Assembly: GCF_019645835.1 (NCBI RefSeq)
Contig: NZ_CP080998.1
Span: forward strand, 4,836,001-4,900,000
Length of the DNA: 64,000 bases
Source: Mycolicibacterium holsaticum DSM 44478 = JCM 12374
GTDB taxonomy: Bacteria; Actinomycetota; Actinomycetes; Mycobacteriales; Mycobacteriaceae
Direction of reading: 5' to 3'
Shown: piece by piece, positions 7,683-17,529 of the stretch
Position numbering within the stretch: position 1 is the stretch's first letter
Layout: every line of letters starts with the position of its first letter
Position numbers and translations under genes: made by a program
Notes under the pieces: model-generated
Database searches by the model: none
Seen by the model: the letters and a program-made list of their open reading frames with translations, nothing else
What the model was told of the DNA's origin: nothing

Positions 7683-8651
7683 GCGCAAGTCGAATAGCGC
7701 GTCGAGATCGCCGATGGCACGCAGTGTGTCGTTGAGGTGCGTACACGTGCTCGTACCGACGAACTCACCGCGGATACGGCCGCGCAGCTCCGTCAGCGAA
7801 AACCCCTGCACACGTTGCGCACTCGCGATCGCACCGGGACATTCCTGCCACGGCAGCACCCGCACGTCCGCCGTGACCGCGGTAATGGTCCGCGTGGACG
7901 TGTCCACCGAACCGGTAACGGTGTACTCGTGCACGATCGTCTCGACCCCGTCGCTGTCCATGTGCGAGTCACGGAAGTGGGCGTCGAAGTCCGCGGACCT
8001 GTCATCGGCCACGCATAGGTCGAGTCGTCGGTACCTGCGCATCCCGTTGGGGCGCAACGGTTCGACGGCGTGCGCCAACTCGATGGGTGGCGCCAGCGGG
8101 CCGCGCGCGGTCGGGACGATGTCGTGGCGGCGGGCATACGACACGAGCGAGGCGTCCGGCGCGAAGCCCGCACAGATACCCGCCATACGATCCGCGGTAC
8201 CTGCCGGCAGCTTCTGCTCGACGCCGAGTTCAATCCCCCTGTACTGCAACGCATAACCGGATACCAGCGCCGCACCCACCCAATCGTCGAGCAGCAGGTG
8301 CAGCAGGCTGGCCCGATCGACTTCGCCGGGGAGCAGCTCAGCCACCGCCGAACGGAACCCGGGACCGACGCGGTGGCCGATCAGCCGGCTCAGCCGGTCG
8401 TCGGGCGGCACGGCAGCGATCCCGTCGATGACCCGGCCGGTCAGGTGCGCGCGCAGCCCGAGGTGGCCGAGCGTATCCACCGCGTCGGGACCGCGTCCCG
8501 CCACGTCGCTGGCGCGCAGGTCGACATCGGAGCTCCCGTCACCGTCCGGATGGGTGTCGATGGTGCTGGTGCGACGCAAGGCACCGGTGGCCAGCGGCGG
8601 CGATGTCTGGACGGGCAGCTGCGGGCCGACGATGTCCGAGACGAACGGCAT
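7662..8651 (-). CDS. DUF2889 family protein
   Basis: The 329-residue cytoplasmic protein fits the DUF2889 family seen in mycobacteria and proteobacteria. Recognisable parts are RRTSTIDTHPDG near residue 27, RRYRRLDLCVADD in the centre and LRGRIRGEFVGTSTCTHLNDTLRAIGDL near the C-terminus, given here as scattered landmarks. No catalytic motif or membrane segment is evident. Biochemical function is unknown; family members often sit by acyl-CoA or steroid catabolism genes, consistent with the neighbouring crotonase and aldehyde dehydrogenase. The ATG at 8651 is the only good start. Confidence 0.8.
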   Translation of the reverse strand: MPFVSDIVGPQLPVQTSPPLATGALRRTSTIDTHPDGDGSSDVDLRASDVAGRGPDAVDTLGHLGLRAHLTGRVIDGIAAVPPDDRLSRLIGHRVGPGFRSAVAELLPGEVDRASLLHLLLDDWVGAALVSGYALQYRGIELGVEQKLPAGTADRMAGICAGFAPDASLVSYARRHDIVPTARGPLAPPIELAHAVEPLRPNGMRRYRRLDLCVADDRSADFDAHFRDSHMDSDGVETIVHEYTVTGSVDTSTRTITAVTADVRVLPWQECPGAIASAQRVQGFSLTELRGRIRGEFVGTSTCTHLNDTLRAIGDLDALFDLRSGLDDV

Positions 8652-8679
8652 GAGTCGACGGTATCAATGCAAAGGCGGG

Positions 8680-9531
8680 CTAAGCGTCGCGGCTTCGCAA
8701 ACCGCCCAACATCGCCACCAGCACCCCGAACACCACCAGCGCGGCGCCGGCGGCCAACGTCAGGTTCAGCCAGTGGTGCAGGCTGTCTTCTGCGCGGCTG
8801 ACCATCACGTCGGCGATCTGGCGGATGTCGCCGGCGGTGCGGTTGAGCGCGTCGTTGACATGGCCGCGCGCCACCTCCAGCCCGGCCCATCCCGCCGCAC
8901 CAACCAGCAGAGCTGACACCCCCAGCGCCGCGAGCGTTTTCCCGCGGGATCGGGATGCCGCCAAGGTCAACAGGGCGAACACACCAGTCAAGATCGTCGC
9001 GCCGACGGTGATCCACGGCCCCCACGTCGAGACCTGCCGTAGTCGCCCCGGGTACAGGCCGGTGGTTTCGGGCACCGTGATCGGGACGGTCAGCGTCTGC
9101 GGGACATCCAGGTCGATATCACCGAGCAACTCCTTGATCGACGGGTCGTTGAGCATCGGGGCGATATCGATCAACCAGCGGTCGGAGCCCTCTTCCCGTT
9201 GGACGGAGTCGGTGAACATCCAGCGGTGCGCGATGCGGTTGGCTTGACCGAACTGCCCGGGAAACCCGGCGCTGCTGGTGTAGGCGACGGTGCCGCCGCG
9301 AACCAGGTCCCGGTTCAGCGTGTATCCGTTGTCGGCCGCAAAAGAGATGATCTGCCGGGTCAGCTCCGCGGCCATTGCACTCTGCAACTGCGGGTCTTTG
9401 GCGGCCGAGGCCGCGAACGCGGCGTAGCCGTCCTCGCTGATGACGTTCCTCTGCGCCCACATCGCGGGCACCGCTACGGCAAGGAGGACCGTGGTGACGA
9501 GCCACAACACCACGGTCGCCACCAGCCGCAC
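8680..9531 (-). CDS. Conserved actinobacterial membrane protein
   Basis: The 283-residue product begins with a hydrophobic segment (VVLWLVTTVLLAVAVPAMW) that is a signal anchor. A large extracytoplasmic portion of roughly 140 residues follows, rich in Asp, Gln and Thr. Three more hydrophobic stretches lie in the C-terminal half (about 168-190, 197-216 and 257-279). I do not recognise a named family; similar architectures are annotated only as conserved membrane proteins in mycobacteria. The start is GTG. It reads in the same direction as DUF2889 after a 28-nt gap and may be cotranscribed with it. Confidence 0.75.
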   Translation of the reverse strand: MRLVATVVLWLVTTVLLAVAVPAMWAQRNVISEDGYAAFAASAAKDPQLQSAMAAELTRQIISFAADNGYTLNRDLVRGGTVAYTSSAGFPGQFGQANRIAHRWMFTDSVQREEGSDRWLIDIAPMLNDPSIKELLGDIDLDVPQTLTVPITVPETTGLYPGRLRQVSTWGPWITVGATILTGVFALLTLAASRSRGKTLAALGVSALLVGAAGWAGLEVARGHVNDALNRTAGDIRQIADVMVSRAEDSLHHWLNLTLAAGAALVVFGVLVAMLGGLRSRDA

Positions 9532-9640
9532 GCGTGCCCTCCTCGCCTCGTTGCCCTAGTCGAACTTACTCAAGCCCTTCGGCCGCAGATCTTCTGCGCC
9601 GACGGGCAAAGACCTCGGTGAGGTTTCGGCGATGCCCGAG

Positions 9641-11158
9641 CTACTTCGCGACGCGCCGCGGTCGGGCCAACGCCAACTTGGTCATCAGCTTGTTCATCCG
9701 CTTGAGCGCCTTGAGCGAGTTGTTGTAGTAGTTTCCGCCCGCGCCGACGTTGGTGCGCGGCGCCACCACCGCCTCCTGGCGGCAGAACTTGCGCACCCCG
9801 TCGGGACCGCCGAACCGCGCCCCGATGCCCGAGGTCTTCCAGCCACCCATCGGCGCCGTCGTGCACATCAGGTTGGAGATCACGTCGTTGACGTTGACCG
9901 CTCCGCAATCCAGTTGCAAAGCAACCGATTTGGCACGTTCGATATCTTTCGAGAACACCGATGCCGACAGGCCGTACGGGCTGTCGTTTGCCAGCCGGAC
10001 CGCTTCGGCCACACTGGCCACCTTCATGATCGGCAGCGTCGGGCCGAACGTCTCCTCGGTCATGCACGCCATCGAGTGGTCCACGTTCACCAGCACGGTC
10101 GGCGGATAGAAACTGCCAGGGCCGTCCGGTCGCTTGCCGCCGGTGAGCGCCTTCGCGCCGGCGGCCACCGCCTCGCGGACGTGCCGGTCGGTCACCTCGA
10201 CCTGGCTCTCATCGATCATCGAGCCGAAGTCATATCCCTCGCCCGCACCCATCTTCAGGTTCGCCACCGCGCGCACGACCGCCGCGACGAACTCGTCGTA
10301 CACCGACTCCAGCGCGTACACCCGCTCCACCGATACACACGTCTGGCCGGCGTTGAACATCGCGCCCCACACCGCGGCGTTGGCCGCCAGCTCGATGTCG
10401 GCATCCTCGAGCACGATCATCGGGTCCTTGCCGCCCAGCTCCAGGCTGACCGGGGTGAGCCGGCGCGCGGCCCGCTCCATCACCTTCGCGCCCGTCGCGC
10501 TCGAGCCCGTGAACTGAACGTAGTCGGAGTTGTCGACGACGGCCTCGACCGCCTCGCGCGCGCCCTGCACGATCGCCATCACCTCCGGCGCGCCGGAATC
10601 CAGCCAGCCGCGCAGCAGCAACTCGGCGGTCAGCGGGGTGCGCTCGGACGGTTTGAGCAGCACCGCGCATCCGGCGGCCAGCGCGGCCAGGCCGTCCATC
10701 AACAGGTTGGCGACCGGATAGTTCCACGGCGCGACGATGCCGACCACCGGGCGCGGGCGGTAATGCACCTCGACCTTCTTGATCGACAGGAACGGCAGCG
10801 CCGCCGGCCGGGCCTCGGGGGCCAACGCCTTTTCCATCGTCTTGATGTAGTAGGAGGCGATCATGATCAGCAGCGGCACCTCTTGGGCGGCGTCGGTGGC
10901 CGACTTGCCGGTCTCCTTGATCAGCAGCGCCTCGATCTCGTCGCGGTGCTCACCCATCCACACCGCGTAACGGGCCAGCACCTTGGCCCGCCCTTTGGCG
11001 CCGCGCGCCTCCCACTGCTTCTGCGCCTCGCGCAACCGCGCGGCGACCCGTGGCACGTCGGCGGGGTCGGTCCATCGCACGGTGCCGGCGACGGTGCCGG
11101 TCGCGGGATTGCGGACGGTGCCGGTATCGGGCAGCTCAACGTCGGGCGTCGCAGTCAT
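9641..11158 (-). CDS. NAD(P)-dependent aldehyde dehydrogenase (succinate-semialdehyde dehydrogenase-like)
   Basis: The full ALDH signature set is present in 505 residues: Asn146 in PWNYP, Lys169 in VLLKPSE, the FTGSSATG cofactor loop, general-base Glu240 in LELGGKDP and nucleophile Cys274 in NAGQTCVS. The sequence is closest in style to mycobacterial GabD2-type enzymes, but the lysine-rich C-terminal tail is an extension of its own. It oxidises an aldehyde to the acid in the cytoplasm; the substrate is not determinable. It follows the PAP2 gene by 9 nt in the same direction. A long opposite-strand open frame over the gene is composition-driven and was dismissed. Confidence 0.93.
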   Translation of the reverse strand: MTATPDVELPDTGTVRNPATGTVAGTVRWTDPADVPRVAARLREAQKQWEARGAKGRAKVLARYAVWMGEHRDEIEALLIKETGKSATDAAQEVPLLIMIASYYIKTMEKALAPEARPAALPFLSIKKVEVHYRPRPVVGIVAPWNYPVANLLMDGLAALAAGCAVLLKPSERTPLTAELLLRGWLDSGAPEVMAIVQGAREAVEAVVDNSDYVQFTGSSATGAKVMERAARRLTPVSLELGGKDPMIVLEDADIELAANAAVWGAMFNAGQTCVSVERVYALESVYDEFVAAVVRAVANLKMGAGEGYDFGSMIDESQVEVTDRHVREAVAAGAKALTGGKRPDGPGSFYPPTVLVNVDHSMACMTEETFGPTLPIMKVASVAEAVRLANDSPYGLSASVFSKDIERAKSVALQLDCGAVNVNDVISNLMCTTAPMGGWKTSGIGARFGGPDGVRKFCRQEAVVAPRTNVGAGGNYYNNSLKALKRMNKLMTKLALARPRRVAK

Positions 11159-11167
11159 AACCCCATG

Positions 11168-11734
11168 CTAGCCACCCCGTGTGACCCAGGTCGCACGGGT
11201 GTTGACACGCGTCAAGTTCGGTGCGGCGAGCAGGGCCGCGATGCAGACCAGCGACGTTCCCAGCAGCACCCCGCCGATCGTGTCGGTGAAGTAGTGGAAG
11301 GTGGTGCCGACCCCGATCACCGCCAGCCCGACATAGACCGTCGCGAACACCAACGCCCACAACGCACATCCGGTGACCAGCACAAAGAGCCCGAGCACGA
11401 CGGTCGTCGTGGTGATGTGGCCGCTCGGATACGCCAGACCGCCACCCTTGTCCCGGCCGAAGAACGGCTTGATCACCTGCACCAACAGGTAGGCGCCGTA
11501 CGGCAGCACGGCCGCGATACCGGCGAGCAGCCACCGGCGCCGATACAGCGCGAAGGCTACGGTGGCCGCCACCACCACGGCCAGCGCCAGCGGGTCGGTG
11601 AACCCTCGTAGGTCGCGTGTCGGGCTGTTGCTGTACTGGTGAAACCAGTCGTCCAGCCCGGTGCTGGATTTACCGACGACCCAGCCGAGCAGCACCATCG
11701 CGGTCAAACCGGCCGCCGGCCACCACCGGATCAC
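11168..11734 (-). CDS. PAP2-superfamily membrane phosphatase
   Basis: About five hydrophobic helices carry the PAP2 motifs: K89 with FFGR, YPSGH (residues 102-106) and H147-x3-D151 in FHYFTD. In the third motif the Arg normally six residues before the His is replaced by Gly (GVGTTFH), so substrate phosphate binding may be altered. The family dephosphorylates lipid phosphates such as phosphatidic acid or undecaprenyl pyrophosphate on the outer membrane face. The GTG start overlaps the DinB stop by 4 nt (GTGA), which fixes it and implies translational coupling. Confidence 0.85.
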   Translation of the reverse strand: MIRWWPAAGLTAMVLLGWVVGKSSTGLDDWFHQYSNSPTRDLRGFTDPLALAVVVAATVAFALYRRRWLLAGIAAVLPYGAYLLVQVIKPFFGRDKGGGLAYPSGHITTTTVVLGLFVLVTGCALWALVFATVYVGLAVIGVGTTFHYFTDTIGGVLLGTSLVCIAALLAAPNLTRVNTRATWVTRGG

Positions 11735-12246
11735 GCAATACCGCGCAGGTAGGCGGCGGCACCCAGATGCTGGGCGGCGTCGTCGACGATGCTCACCAGG
11801 CGCACCCCCGCGGTGACCGGCGGATCCCAGTGCTCGTCGACGACGCGGCCCAACTCGTCGGGCGTCACCGACGCGATGTACTCCAGCGTCATCTTGTGCA
11901 CGGCGCGGTAGTAGCCGGCCAGCAGGTCGGCCGACGCGCGCACCTTGGCGACCTCTTCGGGCCCGTCGCCGTAGCCCATCGCGTCGCGCGGAAGGTCCAG
12001 CTCGAACCGGTCGACCCAGCCGTCGCGGAACCAGACCTGCTCGGTGCCCACGATCGCGCACAGCTGCAGGTCGTGCTGCCGCGCGGCGTGCCAGATCAGC
12101 CACGAGATGCTGTTGGCGTTCTCGGTCGGGCGGTAGAACGCGACCTCGTCGCTCAACCCGTCGGTCAGTTCCTCGACGTGCTCGATCTGCCGGGTGAACA
12201 TGTCCCGCAGCAGTTCGCGGACCGCCGAGACATCAGAGTCAGCCAT
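11731..12246 (-). CDS. DinB-family protein (DUF664-like)
   Basis: The 171-residue product fits the DinB/YfiT-like four-helix fold: LIWHAARQHDLQL holds the first metal-ligand His of the bundle, and a second His candidate is in YRAVHKM. Such proteins often act as metal-dependent thiol transferases (mycothiol- or bacillithiol-dependent) or have unknown roles. The ATG at 12246 starts MADSDVSAV; the upstream frame continues open but matches no family. It is coupled to the PAP2 gene downstream. Confidence 0.8.
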   Translation of the reverse strand: MADSDVSAVRELLRDMFTRQIEHVEELTDGLSDEVAFYRPTENANSISWLIWHAARQHDLQLCAIVGTEQVWFRDGWVDRFELDLPRDAMGYGDGPEEVAKVRASADLLAGYYRAVHKMTLEYIASVTPDELGRVVDEHWDPPVTAGVRLVSIVDDAAQHLGAAAYLRGIA

Positions 12247-12259
12247 ACCCCGACGGTAC

Positions 12260-12664
12260 TCAGTCCGCCTGGGGCTGCGCGTCACCGGAAAAGCCGTGGA
12301 AAACCGCTTCGACGTTGTTACCGTCCGGGTCACGCACGAACGCGCCGTAATAGCCGGGGTGGTACTCCGGCCACAGCCGTGGTGGGTGCAGGGACTCGGC
12401 ACCGGCCTCGAGCGCGGCGTCGTAGAAGGCCTGCACCGCGGCGGTGTCTGCGGCCGAGAACGCGAAATGCACCTCGCGGTTGGGGCCCGCCGCGTCGCCT
12501 TTGCTCATGTCGGCGATCCAGAAGTCGGGCTTGCCGTCCCTGCCGTAGCCGACGGCGACCTGATAGTCCAGCTGCCGGGTGTAACCCAGCACGCCGAGCA
12601 CCTTGTCGTAGAAGGCCTGCGACCTCTGGAAGTCCGCACAGTTGATTCCGAAGTGATCGATCAC
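12260..12664 (-). CDS. VOC (glyoxalase/dioxygenase superfamily) protein
   Basis: The single VOC module starts VIDHFGINCADF and ends with VRDPDGNNVEAVFHG, the typical C-terminal metal-ligand Glu strand. FDY/AFYDKVLG-type helices and REVHFAFSA supply the other conserved parts. GTG at 12664 is chosen because it starts directly at the first strand. A start further upstream would overlap the divergent amidohydrolase gene, whose ATG is 22 nt away. The substrate is unknown; the family includes lyases, epimerases, dioxygenases and antibiotic-binding proteins. Confidence 0.82.
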   Translation of the reverse strand: MIDHFGINCADFQRSQAFYDKVLGVLGYTRQLDYQVAVGYGRDGKPDFWIADMSKGDAAGPNREVHFAFSAADTAAVQAFYDAALEAGAESLHPPRLWPEYHPGYYGAFVRDPDGNNVEAVFHGFSGDAQPQAD

Positions 12665-12686
12665 CGGGACATCGTAGATTCGACAT

Positions 12687-14420
12687 ATGACATACGAACT
12701 CGTGATCCGCGGCGGCACCATCGTCGACGGCCTCGGCGGCGAACCCTACGTCGGCGACGTGGCCATCTCTGGCGGGGTGATTGCCGCCGTCGGCGCGGTG
12801 GACGGCGACGGGGCGCGCGAGATCGACGCGGCCGGTCTGCTCGTCACCCCAGGGTTCGTCGACCTGCACACCCACTACGACGGCCAGGCGATCTGGTCGG
12901 ACCGGCTCACCCCGTCCTCCGCGCATGGCGTGACGACGGCGGTGATGGGCAACTGCGGCGTCGGGTTCGCGCCCTGCCGCCCCGAAGACCATGACGTGCT
13001 GGTCGACGTGATGGCCGGGGTGGAGGACATCCCCGGTGTGGTGATGGTCGACGGGCTCCCGTGGAGCTGGGAGACGTTCCCGGAGTTCCTCGATGTGCTG
13101 GAGTCGCGACACCGGGACATCGACGTGGCGGCCCTTCTGCCGCACTCCCCGCTGCGGGTGTACGTGATGGGCCAGCGCGGCGTCGACCGTGAACCGGCTA
13201 CGGCCGAGGACCTCGCGCTGATGCGCAAGCTGGCCGCCGAAGCGGTTCAGGTCGGCGCGCTCGGGTTCGCGTCGTCGCGGTTCACGCTGCACAAGACCGA
13301 AAGCGGCCGGCCCATCCCGAGTTACGACGCCGACCGCGCCGAGATCGAGGCGATCGCCCGCGGTGTCGACGACGGCGGTGGGGGCCTGATCCAGTTCGTC
13401 CCCGACCTCGTCGCCGGCGACTACGAACCCGTGCTGCAGACGGTGTTCGACGTCGCCGAGGACGTCGGCCTTCCGGTCACGTTCACGCTGGCGATCGGCA
13501 ACGCCGGCGACCCGTTCTTCGTCGACGCGCTCACCATGGTCGAGAAGGCGAACGCCGCCGGCGGTGACGGGCCCCGTGTCACCGCGCAGATCTTCCCAAG
13601 GCCGATCGGGCTGGTGCTCGGACTCGAGCTCTCGGGCAACCCGTTCGTCATGTACCCGAGCTACCGGGAGATCGCCGACCTGCCGCTGGCCGAACGCATC
13701 GCGCAGATGCGCAGACCCGAGGTCCGCCAACGGATCTTGGCCGATACGCCGGCGTCCGACGGCCACCCGCTGATGTTCGCGGCGCAGGCGTTCGAGTGGA
13801 TGTTCCCGTTGGGCGATCCGCCGAACTACGAACCGCCGAGGTCGGAGAGCATCGCCAGCCGGGCCCGGGAACGCGGTGTCAGCCCGCTCGAGGAGGCATA
13901 CGACCGCCTCCTCGACGACGACGGCCATGCCATGCTGCTCGTGACGCTGGCCAACTTCCGCGACGGCAGCCTCGACACGGTGGCGGAGCTGATCCGCCGC
14001 GACGATGTCGTGCTGGGCCTCGGCGACGGCGGCGCGCACTACGGAATGATCTGCGACGCAAGCTTTCCCACGTACATGCTGGCGCACTGGGCGCGTGACC
14101 GCGCATCCGGCAGGCTGGGGGTGGCCGAGGCGGTGCGCGAGCTGACCTCGGTGCCCGCACGCGTGGCGGGCCTGGCCGACCGCGGCCGAATCGCGGTGGG
14201 CTACAAGGCAGACCTCAACGTCATCGACCACGCGGCGGTGCATCTGCACCGGCCCGTCATCGCCTACGACCTGCCCGCGGGCGGTCGCCGCCTGGACCAG
14301 GGCGCCGACGGTTACGTGGCGACCATCGTGTCGGGTGAGATCATCGCCGAGAACGGTGTTCCGACCGCGGCGCGCCCCGGCCGGCTGATCCGGGGTCGGC
14401 AACCGGAGCCGACGTCATGA
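12687..14420 (+). CDS. Amidohydrolase, N-acyl-D-amino-acid deacylase (D-aminoacylase) type
   Basis: The 577-residue product begins like family members (LVIRGGTIVDG) and has the zinc motif HTHYDGQ with His61, His63 and Asp65. GLGDGGAHYG in the C-terminal third supplies the catalytic Asp. The terminal segment (GYKADLNVIDH) closes the small beta-sandwich. The reaction is hydrolysis of an N-acyl D-amino acid or related amide in the cytoplasm; many mycobacterial paralogues have no confirmed substrate. Its stop overlaps the next gene by 4 nt (ATGA). Confidence 0.9.
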   Translation: MTYELVIRGGTIVDGLGGEPYVGDVAISGGVIAAVGAVDGDGAREIDAAGLLVTPGFVDLHTHYDGQAIWSDRLTPSSAHGVTTAVMGNCGVGFAPCRPEDHDVLVDVMAGVEDIPGVVMVDGLPWSWETFPEFLDVLESRHRDIDVAALLPHSPLRVYVMGQRGVDREPATAEDLALMRKLAAEAVQVGALGFASSRFTLHKTESGRPIPSYDADRAEIEAIARGVDDGGGGLIQFVPDLVAGDYEPVLQTVFDVAEDVGLPVTFTLAIGNAGDPFFVDALTMVEKANAAGGDGPRVTAQIFPRPIGLVLGLELSGNPFVMYPSYREIADLPLAERIAQMRRPEVRQRILADTPASDGHPLMFAAQAFEWMFPLGDPPNYEPPRSESIASRARERGVSPLEEAYDRLLDDDGHAMLLVTLANFRDGSLDTVAELIRRDDVVLGLGDGGAHYGMICDASFPTYMLAHWARDRASGRLGVAEAVRELTSVPARVAGLADRGRIAVGYKADLNVIDHAAVHLHRPVIAYDLPAGGRRLDQGADGYVATIVSGEIIAENGVPTAARPGRLIRGRQPEPTS

Positions 14421-14791
14421 GTGTCAAAGTCGACCTCGACAAGCTGGGTGACGCGCTGGCCGATTTCGACTTCGCCTACCTGATCACCGTCGGCGACGAC
14501 TACCGCGCGCACACCGTCGCGGTGGACCCGGTCCTCGTCGACGGCACGCTCGACGTCGGATCCATCGGCAAGACCACACAACGCAACGTCACCGCGCACG
14601 GCGATGTCACGGTGCTCTGGCCGCCGCGCGAACCTGGCGGCTACTCGTTGATCGTCGACGGAACCGGCCGACCCGCTGACGACACGTTGCAGATCACGCC
14701 GACCCGCGCGGTGCTGCACCGTAAAGCCACGGCTCAATCGCCGTCGACGAGCCCGGACTGCCTGCACGACTGCGTGCCGCTGAAGAAGTAA
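14417..14791 (+). CDS. Pyridoxamine 5'-phosphate oxidase-like (split-barrel flavin-fold) protein
   Basis: At 124 residues this is a small split-beta-barrel protein. FAYLITVGDDYRAHTVAV and ITVGDDY-type strands, with VTVLWPP and YSLIVDGTGR, fit PNPOx-like or F420-dependent oxidoreductase relatives. Cofactor residues cannot be assigned by eye. It is translationally coupled to the amidohydrolase and probably shares its promoter; a terminator lies downstream. Confidence 0.65.
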   Translation: MSVKVDLDKLGDALADFDFAYLITVGDDYRAHTVAVDPVLVDGTLDVGSIGKTTQRNVTAHGDVTVLWPPREPGGYSLIVDGTGRPADDTLQITPTRAVLHRKATAQSPSTSPDCLHDCVPLKK

Positions 14792-14883
14792 TCCCGCTGC
14801 GCGGCCCGCCGAGTGTGGCCTCGTGTCACGGCTGGCGCGAAAAAGCGTGCGGGTAACCCACGTTCGGCGGATCTGTTCACCCA

Positions 14884-14923
14884 CGAAAAAGCCCGGCCCT
14901 CTTGCGAGGAACCGGGCTTTTCG
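14884..14923 (-). terminator. Rho-independent terminator of groEL2 (bidirectional)
   Basis: Inverted repeats AAAAGCCCGG and CCGGGCTTTT flank an inner CCTC-GCAA-GAGG stem-loop. On the minus strand the stem is followed by TTTTT, and it lies about 11 nt past the groEL2 stop. On the plus strand it carries four Ts and can also end the amidohydrolase/PNPOx-like transcript. Confidence 0.85.
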
Positions 14924-14933
14924 TCGGACAGAC

Positions 14934-16702
<1,769 letters not shown>

Positions 16703-16710
16703 CTGCATTC

Positions 16711-16737
16711 TTAGCACTCGACCAGGGAGAGTGCAAG
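16711..16737 (-). promoter_or_regulatory. CIRCE element 2 (HrcA operator) of groEL2
   Basis: A perfect left arm TTAGCACTC, a 9-nt spacer and an imperfect right arm GAGTGCAAG make a second operator, centred 35 nt from the first. Tandem CIRCE sites suggest cooperative HrcA repression. Confidence 0.85.
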
Positions 16738-16742
16738 GTCGT

Positions 16743-16915
16743 CTAGCGGGTCCGCAGCCCGTCCAAAATGACATCGACGAGTCGCTGTGCCGCCTCGGGG
16801 TCACAGCTCCGCATGACCTGCGCTTTGACCAGGATCGTCTTGACGTCGGCCACGGCCGCGATGGGCGCGCTGCCCACCCTGCGGGCGGCGACGGAGGAAC
16901 TGACCGGAGTTCGCG
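16743..16915 (-). pseudogene. Probable 3' remnant of a TetR-family regulator gene
   Basis: On the minus strand an open stretch without a plausible start ends ...RSCDPEAAQRLVDVILDGLRTR (about the last 22 residues; read here as separated motifs DPEAAQ, LVDVILDGLR and a TAG stop). This is the usual end of a TetR ligand-binding domain. No helix-turn-helix is found upstream, where the divergent cupin gene begins. About 45-57 codons remain of a family that is normally near 190 residues. It occupies most of the otherwise geneless DNA between the CIRCE sites and the cupin gene; a chance open frame cannot be excluded. Confidence 0.4.
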
Positions 16916-16950
16916 ATTCCCGGTATCCGAATATGGCAGGCTGACATGCG

Positions 16951-17463
16951 ATGTCACTCTGGAATCCGCGGGATGTGCCGCCCTATCCTCCAGCCCGGTA
17001 CACCGAGGACCAACCGGAGGTCAGCGCGTGGGTCAAACGCGGGGACGAACCGCCGGACTACGAGTCGTTCGGCCTGGTGCAGTACCGCTACCTGGCCAAC
17101 CAGGAAGCCACCGACGGCGACTACGGGCTGTACCGGGTCGAGATCGCCCCAAAGGGCGGCGGACCCGGACCCCATTTCCACCGGGCGATGTCCGAGGCGT
17201 TCTTCGTGCTGTCCGGGACCGTCACCCTCTACGACGGCAGCGACTGGACCGACGCGAACCCCAACGACTTCCTCTACGTCCCACCCGGGGGCATCCACGG
17301 CTTCCGCAACGAAGCCGACGAGCCCGCGTCGCTGTTGATGTTGTTTGCTCCAGGCGCTCCCCGTGAGCACTACTTCGAGGGCCTGGCGCAGCTCGGCGAC
17401 ATGACCGACGACGAGCGGCACGACTGGTTCGTCCGTAACGACAATTTCTTTGTCGACACGTAG
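16951..17463 (+). CDS. Cupin-domain protein
   Basis: The 170-residue product carries cupin motif 1, GPGPHFHRAMSEAFFVLSG, with two His and a Glu as metal ligands, and motif 2, DFLYVPPGGIHGFRN, with the last His. A short N-terminal extension and a C-terminal helical tail complete a single-domain protein. It may be a small dioxygenase, isomerase or binding protein; no partner gene indicates the substrate. It stands 66 nt before the helicase gene in the same direction. Confidence 0.85.
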   Translation: MSLWNPRDVPPYPPARYTEDQPEVSAWVKRGDEPPDYESFGLVQYRYLANQEATDGDYGLYRVEIAPKGGGPGPHFHRAMSEAFFVLSGTVTLYDGSDWTDANPNDFLYVPPGGIHGFRNEADEPASLLMLFAPGAPREHYFEGLAQLGDMTDDERHDWFVRNDNFFVDT

Positions 17464-17529
17464 CCCGGGGAAGATGCGAACGCGTAATCCGTTGCGCTAG
17501 GCTGCTTACCGATCAGTGAGGAGTCTTGG

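Noticed and set aside
9632..11611. 659-codon plus-strand open frame over the aldehyde dehydrogenase and PAP2 genes
   Set aside because: Its Arg/His/Val-rich translation has no family features, whereas the minus strand has complete ALDH and PAP2 motifs.
12330..14402. 690-codon minus-strand open frame opposite the amidohydrolase
   Set aside because: Shadow frame; the plus strand carries HTHYDGQ and other amidohydrolase motifs.
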